Below are positions 1 to 12,400 of a stretch of DNA of 64,000 bases, one piece after another; the stretch's first letter is position 1, and each line of letters begins with the position of its first letter. The DNA comes from Beroe forskalii (Eukaryota > Ctenophora > Nuda > Beroida > Beroidae). Made by a program: the position numbers and the translations under genes. The stretch spans positions 186,001 through 250,000 of the forward strand of contig WFMF01000179.1 of assembly GCA_011033025.1 (NCBI GenBank), written 5' to 3'. The notes under the pieces are model-generated. The model saw nothing but the letters and a program-made list of their open reading frames with translations, did not search any database and had not been told where the DNA came from.

Positions 1-165
1 CTGCTATCCAATTAAACCGTTGTGCTAGCACCTCGCTAAGAGGGGTGATGGTTTTTGGGCTGTTATCCAACTTCTTGTGCTGCCATGAATTTAATTGGTA
101 ATAGGAATATGATTGATCATTGAACACTATCTGTCTCTCACCATGTAACTATCTCTCCCCACCAG

Positions 166-483
166 CTATAAACGTCGCTGATAAGAACATAGTAACGGGG
201 ACTGATCAAGACATAGATTGTCCTATCACCGGTTTGGCCGGTACAAACGCCACCGTTACCTGGCAAGATCCCGATGGTAGTGCCATCTCTAACGGTGCCA
301 ACTACTCGATGGACCCGGGGTCGATTAGTGGTGGAAGCCAAACAGCCACCCTCACCATCAAGGAACCAGTTCTCTTGGAGATGACGAGCCCCAAGACCTA
401 CACCTGTACTGTCAAGTCCACCCATTACACCAGCAGTTCGAGTTCTGCCTCAGCTAATATAACGCTGACTCCCCTAGTTTTAG
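166..483 (+). CDS. Ig exon P1 (PQ array)
   Basis: Phase 1-1 exon after a pyrimidine-rich acceptor ending CCACCAG and before donor GTAGGT. It encodes one Ig-like domain with B-strand DQDIDCPITGL, C-strand TVTWQDPDGS and F-strand KTYTCTV, closing with the type-P tail ITLTPLVL-G. The first 165 bases of the window are the end of the preceding intron. P domains alternate with Q domains through 10447. Confidence 0.85.
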
Positions 484-3400
484 GTAGGTGTTTTGTTTAG
501 ATTCCGTGGCAATTTTTTGTTTCAATTCATCTTATTGCTTTGAAAAGGTTGGTATGTATCATTCTTTGACGTCTATCGAGATAACAACTCGAAATATAAT
601 AGATGGTATTATCATTTGAAAACACAGTAAGATACATCCCTTTTCAAGGTGTGACCGCTGTTGAGAAGGAGGTTGAGAACAACACGCTAGCCACCATCTC
701 CTGTGTGATTACCGGCATCAGCCAGCAGCTGGACAAGGTGACCTGGAAGTTGGGTGGAAGTGACGTGCTGGGCATCTCCAACACCTACTACACCGTGGAT
801 AACGGCACTTACAACGCCACCGACAACTCCCAGACGACAGTGCTGACAGTGGCGGCAGCCGACAACCTGGCCGACACCACTTACCAGTGTGTGTTCTCCG
901 CCAACGAGTGGAAGGAGTACGATAGGATCACTCAATGCGTCCTCCAAGTCTTCTGTAAGTACCCAATGCGTCCTCCAAGTCTTCTGTAAGTACTCAATGC
1001 GTCCTCAAAGTCTTCTGTAAGTACTCAATACGTCCTCCAATTCTTCTGTAAGTACTTAATGCGTCCTCAAAGTCTTCTGTTAGTACTCGATGCGTCCTCC
1101 AAGTCTTCTGTTAGTATTCAATGCGTCCTCAAAGTCTTCTGTAAGTACCCAATACGTCCTCCAAGTCTTCTGTAAGAACTCAATGCGTACGCCAAGTCTT
1201 CTGTAGGTACTCAATGCGTCCTCCAAGTCTTCTGTAAGAACTCAATGCGTACGCCAAGTCTTCTGTAGGTACTCAATGCGTCCTCCAAGTCTTCTGTAAG
1301 TACTCGATGCGTCCTCAAAGTCTTCTGTAAGTACCCAATGCGTCCTCCAAGTCTTCTGTAAGTAATCAATGCGTCCTCCAAGTCCTCTGTAAGTACCCAA
1401 TGCGTCCTCCAAGTCTTCTGTAAGTACTCAATTCTTCTGTATAGTAAGTATCCAAGTCTTGCATAAGTCTTCTGTAAATACTCAAGCCGTCCTGCAAGTC
1501 TTTTGTAAATACTGAAGTATTAGTGATCCAATCATTCAGTAAAGAACATTTTTTTTGAAGTAATTGAGTCATTTGAAAGTTCTCAAGTCTTCTTTTGCTA
1601 CGCTTGGATAGGTATTTGATAGAGTTTTTTTTTCAAGATGCTGATTGCTGAATCAAATCCCAAAATCGGTTTTCCGTTATGCCGTTATTCTAGCAGGTGT
1701 ACCATGCATTCACTTTTTTTTAGATTTGTGAGCCACTATTACCTTAAAGTAAACATATTCGTCTGAACCATTATGTCTTGAAGAAATCCGTAGAACTATT
1801 CAGTGGTCAAATTTTAAATCTAACTTATTTCAGTAAATCAATAGAAATGCCACATTGTGACCACTGACCAGTTGTTAGGATTTCTTTTTGATGAAACGGC
1901 ATAATATAAGCTGGAATAGAAGATAAGTGGACTCAGTTCTGCGGCAGGGCAATTCAAGTTGGTGTCATGGATTTCTGAGGGGGGGGGGGGCAAATTCTCA
2001 CAAACTTTACTACCCTTTGAAATAAGTTAAACAATTTTGATCGAAATGAAAAGCACATTCTTATACACTTGTAAATACAACGAAAAAAGAAAAAAATGAA
2101 CGAGCGGAAATTGAAAATTCAGATTGTTCAGATCTTTTGTGACACACAAAATTCAGAGGGAAAATAGCAAACTATAATTGTTGCGATTTGATGCATAACG
2201 AAATGAGGGCTAACGTTTCCTCCATATATTTGATGATACCAGCAATTTAGTATTCTCAAAGCTCATCGAGGGCTTATCGAAACTTGGGAGTCCTCAGAGT
2301 TCTAACACAAGTGTTCTCACTCCGTGCGCGGAACCAGGACCCTGTCTTTTGTGAGACATAGGTTCATGTCTCTACATAAAAGCACCCCACCGAGAAAGCC
2401 TTTCGGTCAATCAAACCGAGATATAATCCCTAAAAATCTATGACTTTAAATAAAGCAGTACATGTAACAACAATTCATTGAAACCTGCTCATAAACCCTC
2501 TCCAGTGCCTCCAAGCTGCATCTCTGACCCGCTTATACAGATCACTGTAAAACACCGGGTTCAGCAGGCTGTTCACAGGTATAACCACCAGCGCAAATAT
2601 CTCAAACACCAAGGGAGAAGCTTGCCGGCTGGTGATAAATTCAAAGGAAATGATCGTTACAATGTAGGAGATCCAACAAACCAGCTGTGACCCTATCATA
2701 AGAGCTATTTTCAGGATGATTGACTTAGACTGGATGTTTTCATTTCCTTCGTGTTGAGCTAAGGCTTTCCTCGACTTCCTTTGCTGGTGAAGGATTTTGA
2801 TGTATGTGACAAATATGAAACTTAGGATAGCGACGATAAATTTACAGTAGATCATTTTGTAAATGGTGTATGATTCCTTGTACTTGAAGATGTTGTGGAT
2901 GCACAGACCGGTGTTCCCGTAGAAACTTATCTCCTGAATTTCAAAGATTTCTTGATTGGAAGTGACATTTCTCAGTTTTTCCGCTATCTCAAACACGTCA
3001 GTGGTAAGGTCATGTGTACTATTAGTTACCCCTCTGTAGAAACTAAGTAACCGGGACACATTGACTGTATTCTCGGTAAAGAAGGGGTTGTTATCGAGGT
3101 TTTTAAAGAATATCTCGGAGCTAAAGAGCTGTCTTACAGCTGAGAAAGGAAGCAATGGAAGGCAGGAATGGAACCAATTGAGCAGGTTTGCTGCGATGAG
3201 ACTTGTAAGAACCGCCTTTTTCCTGATGATCACACCTATATCAGAACAAACCCTAAACCTGGTGTAACTTACCAAGGCTATGGTAAGGAGAGACCCATGG
3301 GCAGCCGAAGAGAAGACCACCCCGAACCCTGCGCAAACCCAACTAGACCTCCAGGAACTTTCTAGCAAGCAGTATCTCCCTTTTATCCGGATTACTATCC

Positions 3401-6400
3401 CTGCAATCACTATGCCAAGGAGGTAGAGACCCATGAGCAGATCATGGCAAAACAAGTTAATCAGGTAGATCCTCTCAACCTGTTTTATGTTTGATGGGCA
3501 CTTCATTCGGCAGCAGCTATTTATTTGAGCAATGTTCAGCTTAATGATAAGCAGAGCCAAGATTCCAGTGACTCCTGCCACGAGTTTCGATTGTATAAGG
3601 AAGTCAGGGGAGGAAAGGCCTTCTACTTGGCAAGTTCCACACTCGTCTGCACCGTTATTACAGTCCTTGACATGATCACAGGTCTTATCCGGGTCTATCC
3701 AGTCTGTTGTCTCATTGGGACTGCAATAAAACCTTCCCGGACAGCCCTTTTCATCTGCACCTGACTTACAGTCAATGTTCCCATCACACAGCCTGTGAAT
3801 TGGTTGCGCGTAGTCCTGACTTACAGCCTGATTTTCATCGCACCTAAAGTCATACCTGTGTGGATTTCCCTTAGAAATGCTATCGCAGAATGTCACCCAC
3901 CCTTCCTCTTCGAATCTGTCATACTGAGAACAGTTAGACTTGCAATACTGTCGAATAACGTCATCAGAAATGCGGAATTCGGTATATATGTCTGATAGTG
4001 GGAAGCGTCCCAAAGGCACTGGTGAAGCGGATTCCTTGTTTCCTCTTCACCGAGCGACACTCCGTTACAGGCCTCATCCACCCTCCTGCCAATATCTGGA
4101 ACAGAAGGAAGGAGGTAATCATTGATACTCTCTGAATTATCACACAGTTTTTCTCTTGACATACATACTTTGGGGTGGACATCTGAGAAGATGATGTGAT
4201 CTGGACAGTAGCACTCATCGGACCCATCCAAACAGTCCTGAACATTGTCGCAAAGGTGATCAAACACAAGACATCCCGAGCCGTCAAAGCAGTAGAAGAT
4301 ATCCTTGGGATAACCATCCCGGGTCACACATCCGCACTCGTCAGTCAAGCACTGGGATAAACCATCGCACTGCGACTCCAGGTCTAGGTTCCGACACAGC
4401 CATTCATTTTCCTCGTCAAAGCCAGCCGTATCGATCCAGCTGTGTGTGGTTATTGCTGAGTAAAGGAAGTCAAAGTTAAAACTGCAAGTAAAGGACCCAG
4501 CTTCAGGTGTGCCTCTGATAGGTGGTAGACCGAAGTGGTATTTCCACATGATGCTTCGAGCGAAACACGAGCTCCCTTGAAGGTCCCACAAACAATGATC
4601 CGCAACTAGTCTGTCAGCCACTTCGTAATCAAGTGCGAATTCTCTTGACGATACCAAGGCAAGAAGTATGGAAGATGTCACCGCTGCGTTTAGTATTGAT
4701 ATCATGTCTTGAAATTTCTGAAAATTCCGGGGTTAATTTTTAATTTTTAATTGAAACACAGAAAATGTCAAATATTATAATATTAGCTTATTACTTTATT
4801 AGGTTGAATACGTGAAACTGCAATGAAGATATTATGCATTGCAGGGTCAATTAAGTGTCTTCGTACAGTCATTTGACAACTATGAGTTACTCATGAGCTA
4901 TTTTAAAACTTCTAAAATCTAAATGAAAGAAAATGGGATGTTAAGTTGAGATGTGACTGAACCCTTAGAAAAACAAAGCCGTAAATCGAAAAGAAAAACT
5001 GGGCAAAATTGATATTTTGTAAAGCCATTATAAAATGGCAAAAATTGCTGCAGCAGACAAAATGTTGCAAGTTTTAGATTTTTCATTGAATTTTCCATTG
5101 AATTTTCTTCTGTTAACAGAGGGGGCATGTCCCCCAGGAAATACGGGCCTGATTATGCGTCACTCAGTATATAAAAGTATATATAACATGAAACACGGCT
5201 CTGCAACTGTTGGTAATTACTGCTGAAGTTATCACTTTATCAACACTAAACTTTATTAGCTTATATTGATTATCTAATTTGAAAACAGATGTATTTTGAA
5301 AGATCTAAACGTTTGAGGCCCCTTGGAACACACTACGCGGATTAGGTACTTTATAAAAAGCTAAAAAGCTAAAAAAGCTAAAACGCTAAAAAACATACCC
5401 ACTTAATTTCAAGTGACGCACCGTCGAGCATTGCCTTATCGGATATAATTATCACGGTCCTTTGCATGACAATGTCCATGATTCTTCATTCTTATGGCCG
5501 AAAAGGCTATAATGCTTGACGTACTCGACTGTGGTGCATTTAAGTCACTGAGCACGTCCGACCTCCACGTGAATATTCATGTCCAGCACTTCATCTAAGG
5601 AGTTGGGTACTGGCGCAAATTTTTTTGCTGGATCTTTTTAAAAGCACAGCAAATAAAGTTCTTCAGAAAAGTTTCTTTTTCAAGCTCAAAAACTGCTATA
5701 TACAGTAAAAGATTGAAAAATACTCATTACTCAATCAAAGTATATGAATCGAACTACCGAAAAACTTTCTCGTTGTAAGCACACTTTATTACAGCCAGAC
5801 CCTTATTACTAATTCAGGAAGAATCATTTCATAGTTTTATCAATTCATTTTGGTTTGAGTATACCCCATTTTGTTGTAGACCCCCATTTTGTCACACAAC
5901 TTCACAAATCACCCCTCTTTTGCAGCTGTGACGGTAACTGACGAGTACATAGCAACGGGAAGCGACAAAACTATCACTTGTCTGATTGAGGATCTCTCTG
6001 CGTATGGTGACATCGTGTGGCTGGATCCTAACGACGCCGTCATACCCACGGTGGGGGATTTTATTGTAATATCTTTTTATATTTGGTAAGTGGGAGATTT
6101 TGTGTAAGGGTTGAATTGTTTGGGTTTTTACTTGGTTCAGTAACTTTGTGTGTCATTCTGACAGGTATGGGTGACAGCAACTACATTTTGTGTAAGGGTT
6201 GAATTGTTTGGGTATATTTGTTTGGCCCAATAACTTAATGTCTCTCTCCAACAGGTTGGTAACAGCAACTACACAGTCACGGTGGGTTCTGCGAGCTACT
6301 CCAGTGGAGTGCAGACCTCCACCCTCAACATCTCCCAGACAGTCCTGGGGACCTTCACTCCCCCCAGCGTCTACAACTACACCTGCAAGATTACCTCCCG

Positions 6401-9400
6401 AACTGAGCCCCTCTCACCAACCTCCAGCAACATCATCACTCTAACACCTCTCACGCTAGGTTAACTCCTATTTAACAAGTAGAGTCAATATCTAAAGTGC
6501 ATAAGTGTGCTTTTGGAGTCGTTCATGGTACATTTAGGGTGCAATCAGGGATGTTATTAAATGTGCTTGGTATATAGGGTGTACACTGATGTGGATGGGT
6601 GCGTTTAGGGTACATCGGTCGACTGCTCATTTACGTGGGTTGTTTGCAGGGGTTTATTGACCTATTGTTTGCAGGGATTTATTGACCTAGCGTTTGCAGG
6701 GATTTATTGACCTAGCGTTTGCAGGGATTTATTGACCTTTTGTTTGCAGGGGTTTATTGACCTATTGTTTGCAGGGGTTTATTGACCTATTGTTTGCAGG
6801 GATTTATTGACCATTTGTTTGCAGGGGTTTATCGACCTATTATTTGCAGGGATATATTGACCTATTGTTTGCAGGGGTTTATTGACCTATTGTTTGCAGG
6901 GATTTATTGACCTATTGTTTGCAGGGATCGAGCCAATACACACGGAGGTGGAGGTGGGTTCCACTGCCACAGTTTACTGCAACATCTCGGGACTAACGCG
7001 GACTCTGGAGGAAGTGGGGTGGAAGCAGGGAGGGACCGAACTGCACAACTCAATGCCGGGAATCACCATATCCAACGGCACGTACGATAGCAGCACCTTC
7101 TCCCAGCAAACCACGCTGACACTCCAGGGTTCTGAAACCACGTCGGATACCACCTATAAGTGTGTGTTTACCTCCAACGAGTGGGGAATCACGGATAACG
7201 CAACAGATGTCTATGTGAATACCTATTGTAAGTGTGTTGTGTGATTTGTGTCGGGTAAATTGCAGGAGTAAACAAGGATATCATGCATTTATTATGACCA
7301 AATTTTAGAATCTTGGAGAAAGTTTCTGTGGTGACTGCTACTGAAATATTAACTGCTACATTCTCCCGTAGCCGTATCTCCCGACGTCTGACCCCATTTT
7401 CTCACTATACAAACTCCTCACATCATTACGTTTTCAACTCCCTAATTCAACTGTGTTATTTCTGCAGCGATAGAAGTTGAAGACAGATACATAGTGACGG
7501 GCACCGAGCAAACCTTGACCTGTAAGATAGTTGACCTGACCACGAACGTTACCGTTTCCTGGGAAGACCCCGCCGGTAGCAGTATAACAGGCGGCGCGAA
7601 CTACACGCTGGACGCAGGGGCTGTGAGTAGCGGCAACCAGAGTGCAGTGCTGACTGTGAAGCTGCCAGTGCTGGGAAGCATGACCAGTCCTGGGAACTAC
7701 ACGTGCAAAGTGGACTCCGGGGAGTATCCTAGCAACTCCCCTCAGTCTACCGCTAGCTTCCTCGTCACACCCCTCATCCTAGGTAACTGCAACTGAGAAT
7801 TAGTTATTACTTTACAACACTACTCTCTACAATCAAATTTGAGGATGGAATTCTAAGGATGTTTTACACAAAGATATCAAATTCCAGTCAATAACTGTTT
7901 GTTTCATTTTCTGTCCAACCAAAATAAAATTATTACTGCTTATTAGTTATCTTATATCCATTATATGCGTAAAAATGCTGTATTTTTGACAGGTATCCTA
8001 TGAAAGTATGAAAGTAAAGTGCGCGCACTGCAGAAAATGCGCGTGTTCATCAAATTATCAGATATCTAAGCTAAGGCATTCTTTAAATCAATGTTCCCCA
8101 GGAATTCAGCCAGTCAGTACAGAAGTTGAAGTGGGTACCAATGCTACGATAACGTGTATCGTGAGTGGTATCAGCCAAGCTATTGACTCTATGGTTTGGA
8201 CTGACTCAGGAACACCAGTGACTGGCAGTAACTACACTGCCGTCACGGAGAGTTACAATTCAACTGATTACACCCAAACCGTCACACTGACCATTGACGG
8301 AGCGGTGAACACTGTGGATACGACCTACACCTGTGTCCTGAACTCCACCGAGTGGAATGAATTCATGAATGAAACGACCGCTGATGTTAATGTTCTCAGT
8401 GAGTTGTCATTTGTTATCATAGGATACTGCCTGTTGTTATTGGTATTTTCACTAACTTGTTTCCGGTTGTTATTGATTTCATCCGAAAGATGTAACTTGT
8501 TGTTAATAAATGTTGATTCATCAATTGATCAATACGTTGTTCCATTGTAAGACCCAATTCTGAATGGAAATGCAACTATTTCTCGTGCAAACATCTAACT
8601 AGCCATTTTTTCGATGGACTTCAGCTTAAAATAATTACACCTGCCATCATCCTTGCCAACGTGTTCTGCCGTACATAAACATTTTGCTTTTCAGCTGTTA
8701 CGCCGGAGCCTGGAAAGAGCATTCCAACTGCAACAGCACAAACCATCTCCTGCAACATCAGTGACGTATCGAGTACCAATGTCTCGGTGCAGTGGGTGGA
8801 CCCGGGTGGGAGTGTGATTTCCACGTCTGATACCACTAACTACGTCATTGTACCGGGCTCAGCCTCTGGCGGCATTCAAATCACCACTTTAGAGATCAAA
8901 CCTGCAGTATTGAGCACGTACTCCTCGCAGCAAATCTTTACTTGTAGGGTGACGTCGCAGCAGTACCCAACTAACTCTCCTGACATCGACAAAACGATTG
9001 CACTGGACCCGCTTACTTTAGGTTGGTTTGAACTGTGAAGACTAGAATTCTTAACTGTATTCAAGTCACATTTCATTCACATGGAACACATTTCAATTTC
9101 CTTAATACCTACTTACATATGATTGTTTTTGAATATCTTTGCAGACATCACGACGACTGACAAGGAGATAGAAGCTGGAACGGCTACCAACATCTCCTGT
9201 ACGATCAGTGGCATCACCCAGCAGCTGGACGACGTTGATTGGCTCAACTCCACCGGCACCTCCATGCGTGGCGAGTCAGGCTTCGTTATTGATAACGGCA
9301 CGCACGACGGAGCGGGCTACAACCAGACGACGACCCTGAGCATCCCCGGGTCCGCCACGTCCGCGGACGAGGTGTATACCTGCTCCATCACCTCCACCGA

Positions 9401-12400
9401 GTGGGCGCAGACCAACAACCAGACGGACGCGACCGTTAATGTCTTCTGTGAGTCCCAGATTACGTTTCATGGGTTTGATCTTGACGAGTTTTGAAAGCTT
9501 ATTGCATAAGTTTTCCAAAAAACCCTTCATCCGCGGTTGATTTTCACTTCTAATAAAACTCATTTCAGCGGTCCAGCTAGACGATAGGAACATAGTGACA
9601 GCCACTGCTCAGTCCATCACGTGTCATTTGACGGGATTATCAGCAGCTGCCACCGTGTCTTGGTACGATGACGCATCCCTCTCCAGCCCTCTCTCTACCT
9701 CGGGTGCCAACCACTCGATCAGCTCAGTGGCGTACTCCAGTGGCAACCAGTCCTCCATCCTGGTGTTGCAACCTGCTGTTCTGGGGGCTATCAACGACAA
9801 CGCGACCTACTGGTGCAAGGCAACGTCAACCCACTTCCCAACTCACTCTCCTGACGTTGTGAACGATGTGGTGCTAACCACCCTGACTCTGTGTAAGTGT
9901 GGACAGTGCAAGGCTTTTAAGGTAGACTGTGGTTTAGGGAGGCTTATACACGTATCATGGGACCAACTCTCTCCTTTCCTACACAACCACTCTGTTCTTG
10001 CACTTCTGTACACGTTTCATGGAATGCTTAGAAACGTCCTTGTGAAGTTTTAGTTAGACTCCAATCAAGATCTTAACCTAACGTTGTATTTCTCACATCT
10101 TAATCTCCCATGAATCTCTCACCTCGTCTGATGCCTCTCTCTCTCAGCGATCACTACTGTTGTTGTGGAGGAGGAAAGGAGCCAGGCCATGAACCTGACC
10201 TGCACCATAGCGGGCATCTCCCAGCAGCTTGACAACGTCAATTGGTTACGGGACGGCACCAACCTCTCCGACATTTCCAACACCAGCTTTACTGTTGACG
10301 CTGGGACGTACTCCAACAACTCCCAGATCACGGTCCTAACGGTGGATGGGGATGTGAACACTGCTGATCACAACTACACCTGCTCCATTACCGCTGACGA
10401 GTGGGTGGTAACGGATAACGAGACTGTTATCGAGCAGAAAGTCTTCGGTGAGTTTTGCCTTATATCATCATACGGTAATCATCGATTGATCTTTGATTCC
10501 ATGTTGTATTCAATTACTGTTATCGATGAAAATCGAGTTAAATTTTCGCCATGATGGGATATGGCCACAATTATGATGTTATTTTTTATCCCCCCATTGA
10601 GCACTTCACTTCCCCCTTCCCCTCCCCCCATTGAGCACTTCACTTCCCCGGCAGGTATCCTAGTCGATCCCTCCGACTATGAAGGGGACCCAAACACCAC
10701 GGCGACCATTTCCTGTGAGATCTACGGATACGTTTCACTGGCAGTGGATTGGAGATACGAGAACTCGACGAGTTACTTGTCGTACAACACTTCCAAATAC
10801 ACTAGAAACGACACTTTCACTGGCTCCTCGACTATCTCAATACTGGAGATAGCAAATCTCGATGCAGGTTCACATTCTCTTTACTTCTTCGTGTATCGAT
10901 ATGAAATTATTCTATTTCCTAAGTTAGGAATTTAATTTCTGTACTGTTTTGTTTCTATTTAATGATTTAATTTTCAGATGATATCGGCAACTATCGATGT
11001 GAGATTTCCAGGACTGGATTCAATGTGATTTCAAATGACTCTCTGGTCACGGTCAATGGTGAGTCTTTTGAGTTCGAAAATAAATGGGTCTTAAATCATT
11101 TTCAATATTACATAATATGGTGTCATAGTGATATTTTACGAGATGCGAATGTGAGGGATTATTTTTTTAAATTTCGATCCTCATAAAATCTGGTATTGCT
11201 GTCATTCAGATGTTCGGATGTTGACAACACACTGCTGCACATTTTAACAACCTCCTCCCCACACAGCCCTGGCTCTGCCGGACACACTCGTTAAATCGGG
11301 GGTCAGCACGACCCTCCAGTGCAGTTACTATGGAAACGAGACTGTTACGAGCATGTTCGTGGAGCGGCAAGACAGCACGACCCTGCAGTGGAGTGCACCC
11401 ACTACCAGCGACCAGTACATCAACAAGATCAATGCGTGAGTTACCGTCATACTGTGAACTTTACAACACTACTTTATTTTAAACTTTACAACACTACTTT
11501 ATACTACCAAATTTGACGTTTTGGTGATTTATAGTATGAAACATGTCAATTCTTTCTAAGTGGTCTCTAAATACTGTGCGGAACATTGCCAGTCTTCTCT
11601 GGGTTTTAAAAAGTTTTATATTATCATCAATATCTAGACTAAAAGTACACATGTTCCAGCTTAACGCTTTGTTTTTGTTGCGATTGTTGGCTGCATTCCA
11701 ATATATCAATTCCCACTTCTATCTCCATATTATTCCAGGTTACACAACGACACGGACGGGCATTACGCCTCTGTGGAAATGACGTCTGATCTCACCCTCG
11801 GTGGCGCCTGGAGGTGCAATGCTACTTACGGCGGCAATGACTACACTAAAACTGCTACCCTCTATGTCACAGAGGGTAAGTCTTGGGGTGGACGTCAACT
11901 ACTGGGATTTCTTCAAACTCACTAAAGTGTCATCGAGAAAATTTCACTTTAATTCTTTTTCGATTTCGCTGAATCAAAAAAGAAATTAAAGACATATCTT
12001 ATTTAAAATAATGAATATGTGATTCCTATTCAATCACGCCATCCGTTAATCACGAAACTTGTAGGCAACTCATGTAATTAAATAGCGGAATTACCTTTCC
12101 ATTAGATTTTAATCAGGTGCATGGGTTTCGTTATATTAACGGGACGTTTCCCTCAGAGAAATCCTCGACCGTGAGTTCGGAAGGCTTCTTCAAGGTAGCG
12201 AGCGGTTCAGTGAGCAGTGTGATCAGTGTTGAGGCTAACGCACCGCTCTCACCAACGCTCAGCTTGCAGGACACCAGCGGGGCAATCAGCGACGGCCAAT
12301 GTAAGTTGGGAATGGGACACCACTAAAGATAAAATTTCTAAGTTGCCTTGATTACTTGAATAGCGACAGTTGACTGTCTAATTGATTCTTGGACAATGCT

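Noticed and set aside
6051..6095. Use of donor GTAAGTGGG at 6094 for exon P2
   Set aside because: Strong donor, but it ends phase 2 and does not fit the phase 0 start at 6255, and it adds a hydrophobic stretch absent in other P domains.
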